A stretch of 62,849 nt of DNA from Sebaldella sp. Its GTDB lineage: Bacteria; Fusobacteriota; Fusobacteriia; Fusobacteriales; Leptotrichiaceae. The notes beneath the pieces were generated by a model. That model searched no databases. It saw only the letters and a list, made by a program, of their open reading frames with translations, and was not told the DNA's origin. The stretch is taken from the NCBI GenBank assembly GCA_018058425.1, contig JAGOZX010000007.1, forward strand, positions 1-62,849, in the 5' to 3' direction. The position numbers and the translations under genes were made by a program. Of this stretch, positions 25,733 through 35,491 are shown one piece after another (position 1 is the first letter of the stretch; the number at the start of each line of letters is the position of its first letter).

Positions 25733-26233
25733 ATGGAGTTAGTAAATATAGGTACAGTAGTAGGAACTCATCATTTAAATGGTGCAGTAAAGGTTAGTTC
25801 AGTATTTCAGGATATAGACCTTATTATGGAAGAGAAAGTTTTATTAGAAAAAAAAGAAGAAAAAAAGCTATTTACTATAAAATCAATAAAGAGAATTAAT
25901 GCTAAAAAACTATTAATAGAGTTTATTGAATCTAAGGATATAGATACAGCTAAAAGTTTAAATGGATTTCAAATAAAAATCAGAAGAGACTTATTACCAG
26001 AGAAAAATGGTGATGATTTTTATTATAATGACTTATTAGGATTAAAAGTTACCGAAGATGGAATTTATCTAGGAAGTGTATTAGATGTACTAGAAACTGC
26101 TGCTCACGATATCTTAATAGTAATGAGTGATAATAGTGAAGAGATTCTTATACCAATAGTAGATAACTTTGTGAAAAAAATAGATTTTGAAAATAATAAT
26201 ATTGAAGTAGAATTAATAGAAGGAATGAAATAA
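25733..26233 (+). CDS. rimM: 16S rRNA processing protein RimM
   Basis: RimM binds ribosomal protein S19 and assists maturation of the 30S head. The 166-residue protein starts MELVNIGTVVGTHHLNGAVK, the usual N-terminal signature. It has the beta-barrel RimM domain followed by a PRC-barrel-like domain (YYNDLLGLKVTEDG, then EILIPIVDNFVKKID). The stop overlaps the trmD start as TAATG, so the two are translationally coupled, as in many bacteria. Confidence 0.93.
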   Translation: MELVNIGTVVGTHHLNGAVKVSSVFQDIDLIMEEKVLLEKKEEKKLFTIKSIKRINAKKLLIEFIESKDIDTAKSLNGFQIKIRRDLLPEKNGDDFYYNDLLGLKVTEDGIYLGSVLDVLETAAHDILIVMSDNSEEILIPIVDNFVKKIDFENNNIEVELIEGMK

Positions 26234-26970
26234 TGAAATTTACAGTTTTAACTTTATTTCCCGATATATTTGAGTTATATCTTAGTCAGACAATTATTCA
26301 AAGAGCAGCGGAAAATGGAATAATTGATTATGAGATAGTAAATATCAGAGATTATAGTGGAAACAAACATTCTCAAGTAGATGATATTCCATTTGGAGGA
26401 GGGGCTGGTATGGTTTTAAAACCTGAACCATATTGGAATTTTTTTAGTGAGAAATATTTAGAAGCTGATAATAAACCATATACTATCTTTTTAACACCTC
26501 AAGGGAAAACATTAAATCAGGAAAAAGTAAATGATCTTTCTAAAATGGAAAATATAGTTCTTATTTCAGGAAGATATGAAGGCTTAGATCAAAGAGTAAT
26601 AGATAAATATGTAGATGAAGAGATTTCCCTTGGAGACTTTGTACTTAGTAGTGGTGATCTCCCAGCTTTATGTCTCATGGATTCTATAGCAAGAATAAAA
26701 GATGGTGTAATAAAAAAAGAGTCATTTGAAACTGATTCTTTTTATAATGGATTACTAGGTTTTCCTCAGTATACAAGGCCTGCTAGTATAGATAATATGG
26801 AAGTACCAGAAGTACTGTCATCAGGTCATCATAAAAAAATAGATGAATATAGACTTTTAGAGTCTTTGAAAAAAACATATAAAAATAGACCTGATTTATT
26901 AGAAAAAAAAATGGATGATAATGAATTTCAAAAAATTTGGTCAAAATATAAAAAGGAGGTCGAAAAATGA
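26233..26970 (+). CDS. trmD: tRNA (guanine37-N1)-methyltransferase
   Basis: TrmD methylates G37 next to the anticodon and prevents frameshifting. The 245-residue SPOUT enzyme shows LTLFPDIFELYLSQTI, IPFGGGAGMVLKP, the SAM knot motif LISGRYEGLDQRVI and EISLGDFVLSSGDLPA. Length is normal. Its start overlaps rimM by 1 nt, and its stop overlaps the next gene by 4 nt (ATGA). Confidence 0.96.
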   Translation: MKFTVLTLFPDIFELYLSQTIIQRAAENGIIDYEIVNIRDYSGNKHSQVDDIPFGGGAGMVLKPEPYWNFFSEKYLEADNKPYTIFLTPQGKTLNQEKVNDLSKMENIVLISGRYEGLDQRVIDKYVDEEISLGDFVLSSGDLPALCLMDSIARIKDGVIKKESFETDSFYNGLLGFPQYTRPASIDNMEVPEVLSSGHHKKIDEYRLLESLKKTYKNRPDLLEKKMDDNEFQKIWSKYKKEVEK

Positions 26971-27488
26971 TTTATTCTTTAGGAGATAAAAATCCTATTA
27001 TAAATGACGAAACATATGTTGCAGATTCTGCTGCTGTAATTGGAGATGTGGTACTTGATAAAGATGTAAATATTTGGTTTGGTGCTGTACTTAGAGGTGA
27101 TTTGGAAAATATAACTATTGGTGAAGGAAGTAATGTACAAGATAATTCTACAGTGCATACTGATTTTGGAATACCATGTATTATTGGAAAAAATGTTACT
27201 GTGGGCCATAATGTAATATTGCATAGTTGTAATATAGAAGATAATGTAATAGTAGGCATGGGAAGTACAGTTTTGAATGGTGCAAAAGTGGCTAAAAATT
27301 GTCTAATTGGTGCAAATTCTTTAGTTACTCATAAAACTCCATATGAAGAAGGAAGTCTGATCATGGGGCAGCCTGCAAAGATTATAAGAAAACTTAATGA
27401 AGAAGAAATAAAACATATATTGATAAATGCAAAACATTATGTAGAGAATGGAAAGCATTTTAAAAAAGAGTTAAAGGAGAAAAAATGA
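26967..27488 (+). CDS. Gamma-carbonic-anhydrase-family protein
   Basis: A 173-residue left-handed beta-helix of hexapeptide repeats. The three gamma-class zinc ligands appear conserved as His64 (VHTDFG), His81 and His86 (VGHNVILHSC). Members of this YrdA/PaaY-like group bind metal, but many lack measurable carbonic anhydrase activity, so the reaction is left open. ATG 26967 overlaps trmD by 4 nt and the next gene by 4 nt, so it is tightly coupled to the tRNA-modification operon. Confidence 0.85.
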   Translation: MIYSLGDKNPIINDETYVADSAAVIGDVVLDKDVNIWFGAVLRGDLENITIGEGSNVQDNSTVHTDFGIPCIIGKNVTVGHNVILHSCNIEDNVIVGMGSTVLNGAKVAKNCLIGANSLVTHKTPYEEGSLIMGQPAKIIRKLNEEEIKHILINAKHYVENGKHFKKELKEKK

Positions 27489-28051
27489 GAGAAAAGATAT
27501 ATGTAGGTTTAGTTCATTATCCAGTATATAATAAAAATAGTGAGATTGTTTCTACATCTGTTACAAATTTTGATATTCATGATATTTCTAGAACATGTAG
27601 AACTTATGATATAAAAAATTACTTTATTATTACACCATTAGAAGCTCAAAAAATTCTTACAAGTAGAATAATAGGATTTTGGCAAGATGGTGGCGAAGGA
27701 GCAGAATTCAATAAAAATAGAAATGAAGCATTTGAAAAAACGAGACTTATGGATTCTATAGAAGACGGTATTAAGGCTATAGAAGAAATTGAAGGAGTTA
27801 AGCCAGAAATTATTACAACATCAGCGAAAAATTTTATTAATTCTGTAGATTACAAAAGTTTGAGTAAAGAAATGTATGAAGATGATAAGCCTTATTTATT
27901 ATTATTTGGAACAGGGTGGGGCTTAATAGATGAAGTAATGGACATGTCTTATAAAATATTAAATCCTATTAGAGGTAATACTGAATATAATCATCTTTCA
28001 GTGAGAAGCGCTGTGTCTATTATATTAGATAGACTATTTGGAGATGAATGA
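27485..28051 (+). CDS. SPOUT-family RNA methyltransferase (COG4080-like)
   Basis: A 188-residue protein resembling the small SPOUT RNA methyltransferase family (COG4080, Methyltrn_RNA_4). Visible parts are VGLVHYPVYNKNSEIV, DISRTCRTYDIKNYFIITP, and the knot segment LLLFGTGWGLIDEV followed by PIRGNTEYNHLSVRSAVSI. The RNA target is unknown. It is the last gene of the operon that starts at hpt and is followed by a strong terminator. Confidence 0.8.
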   Translation: MREKIYVGLVHYPVYNKNSEIVSTSVTNFDIHDISRTCRTYDIKNYFIITPLEAQKILTSRIIGFWQDGGEGAEFNKNRNEAFEKTRLMDSIEDGIKAIEEIEGVKPEIITTSAKNFINSVDYKSLSKEMYEDDKPYLLLFGTGWGLIDEVMDMSYKILNPIRGNTEYNHLSVRSAVSIILDRLFGDE

Positions 28052-28080
28052 TATAATAAAAAATTGAATAAAATAATTTT

Positions 28081-28110
28081 AGAACTGTTAATTGATAGCA
28101 GTTCTTTTTA
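28081..28110 (+). terminator. Terminator of the hpt-trmD operon
   Basis: AGAACTG (28081-28087) pairs with CAGTTCT (28099-28105), followed by TTTTATTTT. Confidence 0.8.
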
Positions 28111-28287
28111 TTTTCATTTTTTAAATTTTGTAAGTGATAACTAACTATAAAAATGATGACAATTATGATTAAATTTTGTTAACATTTTTTTAAATTAGAG
28201 TTTGATTCTAAAAAAATTAGAATTTTATTCTAGACTGTTATATAAGGATTTTTTTGAATTTATATAAAAAAAACACCTGATTAAAAA

Positions 28288-28316
28288 TTGACTTCTAAGA
28301 AAAAAAAATGTATAAT
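28288..28316 (+). promoter_or_regulatory. Promoter of autotransporter 2
   Basis: TTGACT at 28288-28293, 17 bp, TATAAT at 28311-28316. This gives an AT-rich leader of about 145 nt. The rest of 28111-28466 holds no gene. Confidence 0.75.
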
Positions 28317-28400
28317 ATGTGAATTCATTTTTTAAAATTAGATGATTTTTTAAAATTTTTAGACATAATTAACTATAAAAATATAAAAATTTTAATTTTT

Positions 28401-28422
28401 AACAAATTATATATAATTTGTT
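28401..28422. promoter_or_regulatory. 22-bp perfect palindrome in the autotransporter 2 leader
   Basis: AACAAATTATA followed directly by TATAATTTGTT is a perfect palindrome about 45 nt before the start codon. It could form an mRNA hairpin or bind a dimeric regulator. Confidence 0.45.
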
Positions 28423-28466
28423 TTTAATTTTGAAATGTAAAAATTATCCAAAATTAAGGAGAAGCA

Positions 28467-31400
28467 ATGTTTAAAAATAGAAATATAATGTTAATGCTGG
28501 CATTAGGATCACTTACAACAGCATATGCAGAAGAAAATAACAAATTATCAGAAAGTAAATATGGGAACATTTATAATAAAATGATTAAAAACATAAATAA
28601 AGGAAAATCAAATGATTCTTATTATAAATTAATAGAAAAAACTTTAAATAAAAGAAATAAGGAACTGAAAGACTTGTACGTACAATCAGATTATGTGATG
28701 AAGCCTGAGTTTTTGGAATGGCAGATGTTTTTTAGTGGCTTTTATAATAACAGTCATAGAGGCGGCGAAAAAGATGGAATAAGAGAATTTACCACAAGAG
28801 AAGCTAAAAATGTAGATTTAGGAATGGTAGTTCCAGTAAGTGGTATTAATAGAAATAAATTAGACTTAAATATTAGTCCAGTAAACGAACCTGTAATAAA
28901 TGTAAATGTGAGTTCTGTGGAAGCACCTCAAATAACAACACCAGATTTTACTGCAGTTGAAATAGGGTTTCCACAAGCTCCATCTATAAATCCACCTCGT
29001 GGAAATGTGCAGAATGCAACTCAGGGTAAAACTATAGGAAGTCGTACTTCATCAATATTATATAAAACCACTGGAAATACAATTTTTGAAAATCTAAATG
29101 TGGAGCCAGTGAATAATGATATATCTTTATTATTAAATGGACAGACAAAAGGAATAGAGATGGCTGGAGAAATGTCATATGAAAATGGTGCTTACACAGG
29201 TACAAGCTCACAGGCATATACACATACTAATTATTCAGATAAATTTGCAGTACATAATATATCTAATGATGGAAATTATATAATAAAGGGTAATTGGGAT
29301 ATAGTATCAAATAATGGAAATAGTGGTCAAAATATGGGCTTTATAAGCTACAAGCCATTTTATGTAAATACAGATGGTAAAGTTTTGTTTACGGGTAATC
29401 TAACTTTACAGCAGAATAATGATAACCCATCAGATTTTAATTCAAAAAGTTTAATAGGAATGAGTCTTACACTAGGAACTCTAACTTCTAAACCCGCTAT
29501 AAAAGCTATCATGGAAAATGAAGGGGAAATAATTATTAAACATGGAACTCAACTTGGACAAACTAGTATAGCTATGCAGTTAGAAAGACCAACTTCGAAC
29601 TATCTCCAAGAAGGAGAATTAATTAATTCAGGAGATATTATAATTGAGTCAATTGCCAATTCAGGTGGAAGTGTAGCAGGAATAGGTATATTTGTAACTG
29701 TGACACCTAGTTCCAATTCAGTTTTAATAAAACCAGGTAGAATACTACTAAATGGTAGAGGAAATAAAGGTATAGAAATTGGAAGAGATGTGTATGATAA
29801 TTCACAATTAGTTAATAGCAATATAGGTATTGATGGAACAAATGGATTGATAAATCTCCAAGGTGAAAATAATGCAGGTATTTATGTATTAAGAGCGCTC
29901 ACATCAACTGGTAACACTTTAGCAGATAGTATTAAAAATATAAACATATTAATAGATGGTAAAAGATCTACAGGAATTGCAAGATCGTCAGGCTATGGAA
30001 ATATAGAAAGGTCATTAGTTCTTGTGATAAATGATACATTATTCAACTCAATAGAATTTGGTGCAAATTCCACAGGAAGCCCAATGGTGTATACTAGAGA
30101 GGGAGATATAATAATAGAAAGTAGTACAGCTAATTCTTTAATCCCAATAAATGCAGGAGCACAAAATGCAATAGCTATAGGTGAACGTAATACAATGATT
30201 AAAAACTATATGCCGATAAATATAGGATCTGGAGCGCAAGCTATGATAGGGATAAGTACTCCAGGCAGCTTTGAGAATTATGGAGATATAAAAAATGACT
30301 CTTCAGAATATGTGGATAATTCATGGGTAACTCGTACATATGGAGGTATTGGATTAGCTTTAACAGGTTATGTTGTACAGAATGACGTTAATGTGGATAG
30401 TATAGGATTAAATAAAGGTAATATAGAGATGAATGGTGATCATAGTACAGGTATTTATAATGTAGGTTTATTATTAACTTCTGAAAATGATCATATTACT
30501 TCTACAGGTAATAATGCTGTAGGTATATATGCTGGTGGGAGCTCAAGTTATATTAACAACACTTATCAAGATGTATCTTCAAATACAATACTAACAACAG
30601 ATAAATTAGAAACAACTGGAGATAACTCAGCAGTTATATACTCAAAAGGTGGGGATGTTAGTTTAGGCTCATTTACATCAGGAGGAATAACTGAAGTAAA
30701 AGCTGACGGAAAGGACACTTTTGCTTTCTTTTTTCAAAAATTTAAATATTACTCTGATGGAATATTAGGAAAACTAACTCTGACAAGTGATGTAAATGCA
30801 AGTATAAAAAATGGAGCAATAGCTTTTTATTATGAAGGAGCTAATTTTTTAGAAGCTGTGGATATACCTGATTATTTAACAAGTATAGTAGATACAACAA
30901 ATGGTAACCTAAATATATCTACAGACCAAGATAGCTACAATATAGCTATAAAAAAAGCACAGGTAAATTTAAGTGATTTAGCTGGTTTATCTGGACCTTC
31001 TGGAATAACATTTAATGGTTCAGGACGGTCTAAGTTATTTGAATCAAAGTTAATAATAGACACAGATTCAAATATAGATATGAATAATACTATTGGGGAT
31101 AAAACATATAGAAAAATGGAAATAGGTAAATCGGGAGTTTCTATTAGTCAAGGAGTAACTTTAAGTGGAACAGAAGACGGTTTAGTGGGGATAGAGCAAA
31201 GTTTTAAATATAATGATACGAAAATAGAAAGTTCTAATAGTGGAACAATTGACTTAAGTGGTGCAGATTCAATTGGAATTTATAATAGAAGAACAAAAAT
31301 TGTAAATAACGGCCTTGTTAGTATAACAGGAAATAAAGGAATAGGACTTTTTTCTACAGCAGGAAATATAGATAATAATGGCGAAGTAAAAATAGGATCA

Positions 31401-34400
31401 AATGGAATAGGAATATATTCAGAAACTTATGTAGACCCGAGTGATAATCCATATAAAAATATAAGTATTATTATTAATAATGATGGAAAAATAACAGCAG
31501 GTATAGGAGAAAAAGCTATTGGGATTTTTGCAAATGAAAATTCAGATGCTGGAAGTAATTCTTATTCTAGAATATACACAGGAAGTAATTCAGATATAGA
31601 TGTGAGTAATTCAAAAGGAGGAATAGGAATATATTCAGATAAAGCAATAATAGCATCTAATTCAACAACAAGTGGGAAAATATCTGTTGGAGAAGATGGA
31701 GTAGCAATATATGCAAAAGACACAACTGTTTATCTAGATGATGTTGAATTGAACCTAAAGGGAGATAATTCAGTAGGAGTGTATTTAGAAAATACTAATT
31801 TTTATGGAACTGGGACAGTAAATGTAGATGGAACCGGAATTGTGGTATTAAATAAAGTAGGGACAGGATCAGTTGTAGGAGGAGTGCCTTTTTATGATCA
31901 AAATTTCAATGTAAATTCTACAGCAGGATCACAATATGTTTTACAAAATATAACAAATGATACTTTGTTTTATGATGGAACTTCTACATTAGGAGATGGT
32001 GGAACATTTGTAATAGGAAAAAATTCAGCTGTATTACTAGGAGAAGATTCCAATATAGTATCAACTGGATCAAATATGGTAGGAATAGCTTTAAATGGAG
32101 GTCATATAGGTGGCGTTCCAGTAACAATAAATGGAGAAATATTAAATCAAGAAGCTACAAATAAAGGAAATATAGCATTTGGGGATAATTCTACAGGAAT
32201 ATATGTAACAAATGGAGCAAGTGGAGAAAATCAAGGTACAATAGGACTCGGTCAAAATTCAATAGGATTATTTGGAAGTGGTATAGGAAGTAGCGTTGCC
32301 AATACAAATACAATAAGTACAGGTGCTGATTCAGTAGGAATGTATCTAAAAGATGGAAATAATTTATTCAATACTGGAAATATAACTGGCACAGGTGATA
32401 GAATAATTGGATTATACTTAGAAGGAAATACTGCTTCTACAGTTTCGAATAATGGAATAATTGATTTATCAGGAGATAGATCAATAGGGATTTATACTGA
32501 AGGGACTGGACTTCATACTATAAATAATGCAGGATCTATAATGGTAGGGGATTCAAGTCTCGAGTCAGATCTAAGCATAGGAGTTTACAATGATAATAGT
32601 AATGCCATAATAAATAATTCAGGAGATATAAGTTCAGGAAAGACCTCAATAGGTATCTATAATAAAGGAGGACAAATAAACCAAACTTCTGGAACAATCA
32701 ATGTTGGAGAAGCAGGAGTGGGAATTTATACTGATTCTGGAAACTTAAATTTAGCTTCTGGAATATTAAACTTAAATGGTGCTAATACTGTGGGAATATA
32801 TGCTCTCAATAATTCATCTATAGACAACAACATGTTAATGAATGTAAGTGATAATAGTTTTGGAGTAGTATTAAATTCAGGTTCAAGTCTGATAAATAAA
32901 AATATTTCTATAATAGGAGATCACGGAGTATTTACTTATTCGGATGGAGGAGCCTTTATTAGAAATGAATTAGGAGCAGATGTAACAATGACAGGCTCTA
33001 ATTCGGTAGGGTTTTACATGACAAATGGCGGAGATATAATAAATAAAGCAAGTATAATAGGAAATACAGGAGATTCTAATATAGGTATCTATAATAAAGA
33101 TGGAAGCATTGATAATAGTGGAGATATAAAAGTAGGGAATTCTGTAATTGTAGATCCACAAAATCCATTTTTAAATGGTTATGCAGTAGGACTTTATGGT
33201 GAAGATGTACAAAGCATGAAAAACACAGGAAATATAGAAGTAGGAGCAGATGCAGTAGGATTTTATGCCAGAGGAACACAAACTGAGGCGTTAAATGCTG
33301 GAAATATAACATCAAGTTCTGATAAGGCAATAGGGATATATTTAGAAGGTTCATCTATAAGAAACACAGGAAATATAACATTATCAGGAGATAATAGTAT
33401 AGGAATAGCAGCTGCAAGAAATTCAATTGTAAAAAATGCAGGAATAATAACAATGAATGGAAATGATAGTATAGGAATTTATGCAAATGCTAATTCAAAG
33501 GTAATAAATGAAAGTAATGGAAGAATACTTATAAATGGAAATGAAAGTACAGGGGTCCAGTTATCAGGAGGTTCAGTACTAGAAAATTATGGAGTAATAG
33601 AGGTGTCATCAGGAACAATAGGATCAACACAAGTAGTAGAAGGAAGTACCTCTTATACACCACCTTCAATTATAAATGCTGGGGTAATAAAAGTAGATGA
33701 AAAATTTGATCTAAATGGAATGAATATAGTAATAAAATCAGATCCAGTAAGTTTTAGAGCACCAACAATAGAAGAGATAACAGCGGGAGGTTATTCTCCA
33801 AGTGATATAGATGCAGGATTTCTATTATCTAATAATGTTAGTATAAAAGCACCAAGTTTTGACTTTGGGGATACTCCGATAGGAATAGATTCTAGCTTTA
33901 CACAAGGAACAAATGCTAGAGTATATAAGTTTGAGAATGTATTCGACCCTTTAACTCCTGAAGGAGGGCCAAATTCAGGAGAAATAGCGGTAAAAAGTGG
34001 ATCATTAACATTTGATGCAATACCAGTAGTAAATGATTCAGGAAAAATAGATGTTTGGATGGAAAAGATAAACTACGATAACTTTACAAATGGAGCATGG
34101 TATGATGACTTTGCTAGGAATATAGAAGGAAACTATTTAAATGCAACAGGAGGAGCATTAGAGCTATATGACAAGCTAGATCTAATAACAGATGTAAATG
34201 ACTTGAAAAGTGATTTTAGTCAATTATCAGGAAGTATGTATGCGAACATAACACAAAGAGAACAAAATATAGGTGAAGTATTTAATAATGCCTTGGATAT
34301 ATTACAAAACTCAGAAAATAATACAAAAGAGAATGTAAAGGTAAACATAATAACAGGAAAAGGAAGTACTAAAGAGGATACAAGTGGAGTTGAATCATAT

Positions 34401-35174
34401 GATTATAATACATATGGAGTATTAGCTTTACGTGAGGTAGAGAGAACTTATAGACATAAATTTGGATATTCATTAGGATACACAAGAACAGATTTTGAAA
34501 TGAAAGATTCAAAAAACAAAGACCAGACAGATACAATACAGTTAGGATTACATAATAAATATAGCGTAAATGGTTGGAGCATAAAAAATGACTTATTAGG
34601 AAGAGTAAGTTTTCATGATATAGATAGAAGTGTAAACTGGTCAGGTGGGACAAAATCAGACTTGAATTCAAACTATAATGTATATGGATTAAGTTCATTA
34701 AATGAATTAGGAAAAGACTTAGAGATAAGTAAGAATACAAAAGTAACACCTTATATAGGATTAGAATTAGGATATATGATGCATCCAAGTTTTGAAGAAA
34801 AAGGCGGAGCAGAAAGTTTAAAAGTAGATAGGAATGATGCATATAGTTTAAAACCTAATATAGGAATAAGATTAGATGGGGAGAAAGACTTTGGAGCAAC
34901 ATCTAAATGGAAACTAAAAGGAAATATAGGAATAGGTTATGAATATGAATTAGGAAACATGAATAACCAAGAAAAAGCAAGTTTAACATCTATAGAAGAT
35001 GCATATCATGAACTGGCTAAAACTGCAGAAGATAAAGGCAGAATAAAGACAAGTGGATATGCAGGAGTAGAGTTAAAAGAAACATATGGAATATACATAA
35101 CAGGAGAATATGGAATAGGACAGGATAAACAAGAGGATTACAAGTTAGGATTGTCATTAAAAGCTATGTTTTAG
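28467..35174 (+). CDS. Giant autotransporter adhesin 2 (type Va secretion)
   Basis: A 2235-residue paralogue of the protein at 1188. ATG 28467 follows AAGGAG. The signal peptide ends TTAYA/EEN near residue 22. The conserved N-terminal region contains ELKDLYVQSDYVMKPEFLEW, then a short proline-rich linker, a long passenger of degenerate GIGIY-type repeats, and a C-terminal barrel of about 280 residues ending LSLKAMF. The segment before the barrel (TQGTNARVYKFENVFDP and WMEKINYDNFTNGAWYDDFA) is nearly shared with autotransporter 1, while the passengers differ. The barrel shares blocks such as ALREVERTYRH. It is probably surface-exposed and adhesive; partners are unknown. It has its own promoter and terminator. 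Confidence 0.9.
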   Translation: MFKNRNIMLMLALGSLTTAYAEENNKLSESKYGNIYNKMIKNINKGKSNDSYYKLIEKTLNKRNKELKDLYVQSDYVMKPEFLEWQMFFSGFYNNSHRGGEKDGIREFTTREAKNVDLGMVVPVSGINRNKLDLNISPVNEPVINVNVSSVEAPQITTPDFTAVEIGFPQAPSINPPRGNVQNATQGKTIGSRTSSILYKTTGNTIFENLNVEPVNNDISLLLNGQTKGIEMAGEMSYENGAYTGTSSQAYTHTNYSDKFAVHNISNDGNYIIKGNWDIVSNNGNSGQNMGFISYKPFYVNTDGKVLFTGNLTLQQNNDNPSDFNSKSLIGMSLTLGTLTSKPAIKAIMENEGEIIIKHGTQLGQTSIAMQLERPTSNYLQEGELINSGDIIIESIANSGGSVAGIGIFVTVTPSSNSVLIKPGRILLNGRGNKGIEIGRDVYDNSQLVNSNIGIDGTNGLINLQGENNAGIYVLRALTSTGNTLADSIKNINILIDGKRSTGIARSSGYGNIERSLVLVINDTLFNSIEFGANSTGSPMVYTREGDIIIESSTANSLIPINAGAQNAIAIGERNTMIKNYMPINIGSGAQAMIGISTPGSFENYGDIKNDSSEYVDNSWVTRTYGGIGLALTGYVVQNDVNVDSIGLNKGNIEMNGDHSTGIYNVGLLLTSENDHITSTGNNAVGIYAGGSSSYINNTYQDVSSNTILTTDKLETTGDNSAVIYSKGGDVSLGSFTSGGITEVKADGKDTFAFFFQKFKYYSDGILGKLTLTSDVNASIKNGAIAFYYEGANFLEAVDIPDYLTSIVDTTNGNLNISTDQDSYNIAIKKAQVNLSDLAGLSGPSGITFNGSGRSKLFESKLIIDTDSNIDMNNTIGDKTYRKMEIGKSGVSISQGVTLSGTEDGLVGIEQSFKYNDTKIESSNSGTIDLSGADSIGIYNRRTKIVNNGLVSITGNKGIGLFSTAGNIDNNGEVKIGSNGIGIYSETYVDPSDNPYKNISIIINNDGKITAGIGEKAIGIFANENSDAGSNSYSRIYTGSNSDIDVSNSKGGIGIYSDKAIIASNSTTSGKISVGEDGVAIYAKDTTVYLDDVELNLKGDNSVGVYLENTNFYGTGTVNVDGTGIVVLNKVGTGSVVGGVPFYDQNFNVNSTAGSQYVLQNITNDTLFYDGTSTLGDGGTFVIGKNSAVLLGEDSNIVSTGSNMVGIALNGGHIGGVPVTINGEILNQEATNKGNIAFGDNSTGIYVTNGASGENQGTIGLGQNSIGLFGSGIGSSVANTNTISTGADSVGMYLKDGNNLFNTGNITGTGDRIIGLYLEGNTASTVSNNGIIDLSGDRSIGIYTEGTGLHTINNAGSIMVGDSSLESDLSIGVYNDNSNAIINNSGDISSGKTSIGIYNKGGQINQTSGTINVGEAGVGIYTDSGNLNLASGILNLNGANTVGIYALNNSSIDNNMLMNVSDNSFGVVLNSGSSLINKNISIIGDHGVFTYSDGGAFIRNELGADVTMTGSNSVGFYMTNGGDIINKASIIGNTGDSNIGIYNKDGSIDNSGDIKVGNSVIVDPQNPFLNGYAVGLYGEDVQSMKNTGNIEVGADAVGFYARGTQTEALNAGNITSSSDKAIGIYLEGSSIRNTGNITLSGDNSIGIAAARNSIVKNAGIITMNGNDSIGIYANANSKVINESNGRILINGNESTGVQLSGGSVLENYGVIEVSSGTIGSTQVVEGSTSYTPPSIINAGVIKVDEKFDLNGMNIVIKSDPVSFRAPTIEEITAGGYSPSDIDAGFLLSNNVSIKAPSFDFGDTPIGIDSSFTQGTNARVYKFENVFDPLTPEGGPNSGEIAVKSGSLTFDAIPVVNDSGKIDVWMEKINYDNFTNGAWYDDFARNIEGNYLNATGGALELYDKLDLITDVNDLKSDFSQLSGSMYANITQREQNIGEVFNNALDILQNSENNTKENVKVNIITGKGSTKEDTSGVESYDYNTYGVLALREVERTYRHKFGYSLGYTRTDFEMKDSKNKDQTDTIQLGLHNKYSVNGWSIKNDLLGRVSFHDIDRSVNWSGGTKSDLNSNYNVYGLSSLNELGKDLEISKNTKVTPYIGLELGYMMHPSFEEKGGAESLKVDRNDAYSLKPNIGIRLDGEKDFGATSKWKLKGNIGIGYEYELGNMNNQEKASLTSIEDAYHELAKTAEDKGRIKTSGYAGVELKETYGIYITGEYGIGQDKQEDYKLGLSLKAMF

Positions 35175-35194
35175 TTAAATTTATAAAAGAAAAT

Positions 35195-35229
35195 GAAAAA
35201 CTATTATGGTTGAGTAGTTTTCTTTTTTG
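35195..35229 (+). terminator. Terminator of autotransporter 2
   Basis: GAAAAACTA (35195-35203) pairs with TAGTTTTC (35215-35222), followed by T6. Confidence 0.7.
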
Positions 35230-35421
35230 TTACTAAAAAGATGATATTTTAGTAAATATTCTATAATAATACGTATTTTAGAATTAACTAACAGGTTTAT
35301 AAAAGTATCTAAAAACTAACTTATATTTGAATATACAAAAAATAAAAAAAATCAAGAAAGTTTTTTCCCCAGTAAAATCAGCTATAAAAAAAATTAAATA
35401 AAAAAAATAGCAGTAATGATA

Positions 35422-35449
35422 TTGACAAATAGAGATTTTAAGCTAAAAT
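35422..35449 (+). promoter_or_regulatory. Promoter of the glycerol operon
   Basis: TTGACA at 35422-35427, 16 bp, TAAAAT at 35444-35449. It lies about 45 bp before glpF. The stretch 35230-35421 holds no gene. Confidence 0.6.
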
Positions 35450-35473
35450 TAAATATAAGCTTTAGACTTAAAA
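35436..35473. promoter_or_regulatory. Dyad over the glpF -10 and transcription start
   Basis: TTTTAAG-CTAAA (35436-35447) pairs with TTTAG-a-CTTAAAA (35461-35473), 12 bp with one bulge. Its position over the -10 and start region suits a repressor operator for glycerol genes. The regulator is unknown. Confidence 0.45.
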
Positions 35474-35491
35474 TTAAAAGGAGAGGATATT

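Noticed and set aside
34369..34842. Minus-strand ORF of 157 codons opposite the autotransporter 2 barrel
   Set aside because: Leu/Tyr/His-rich shadow of the barrel coding strand with no start signals.
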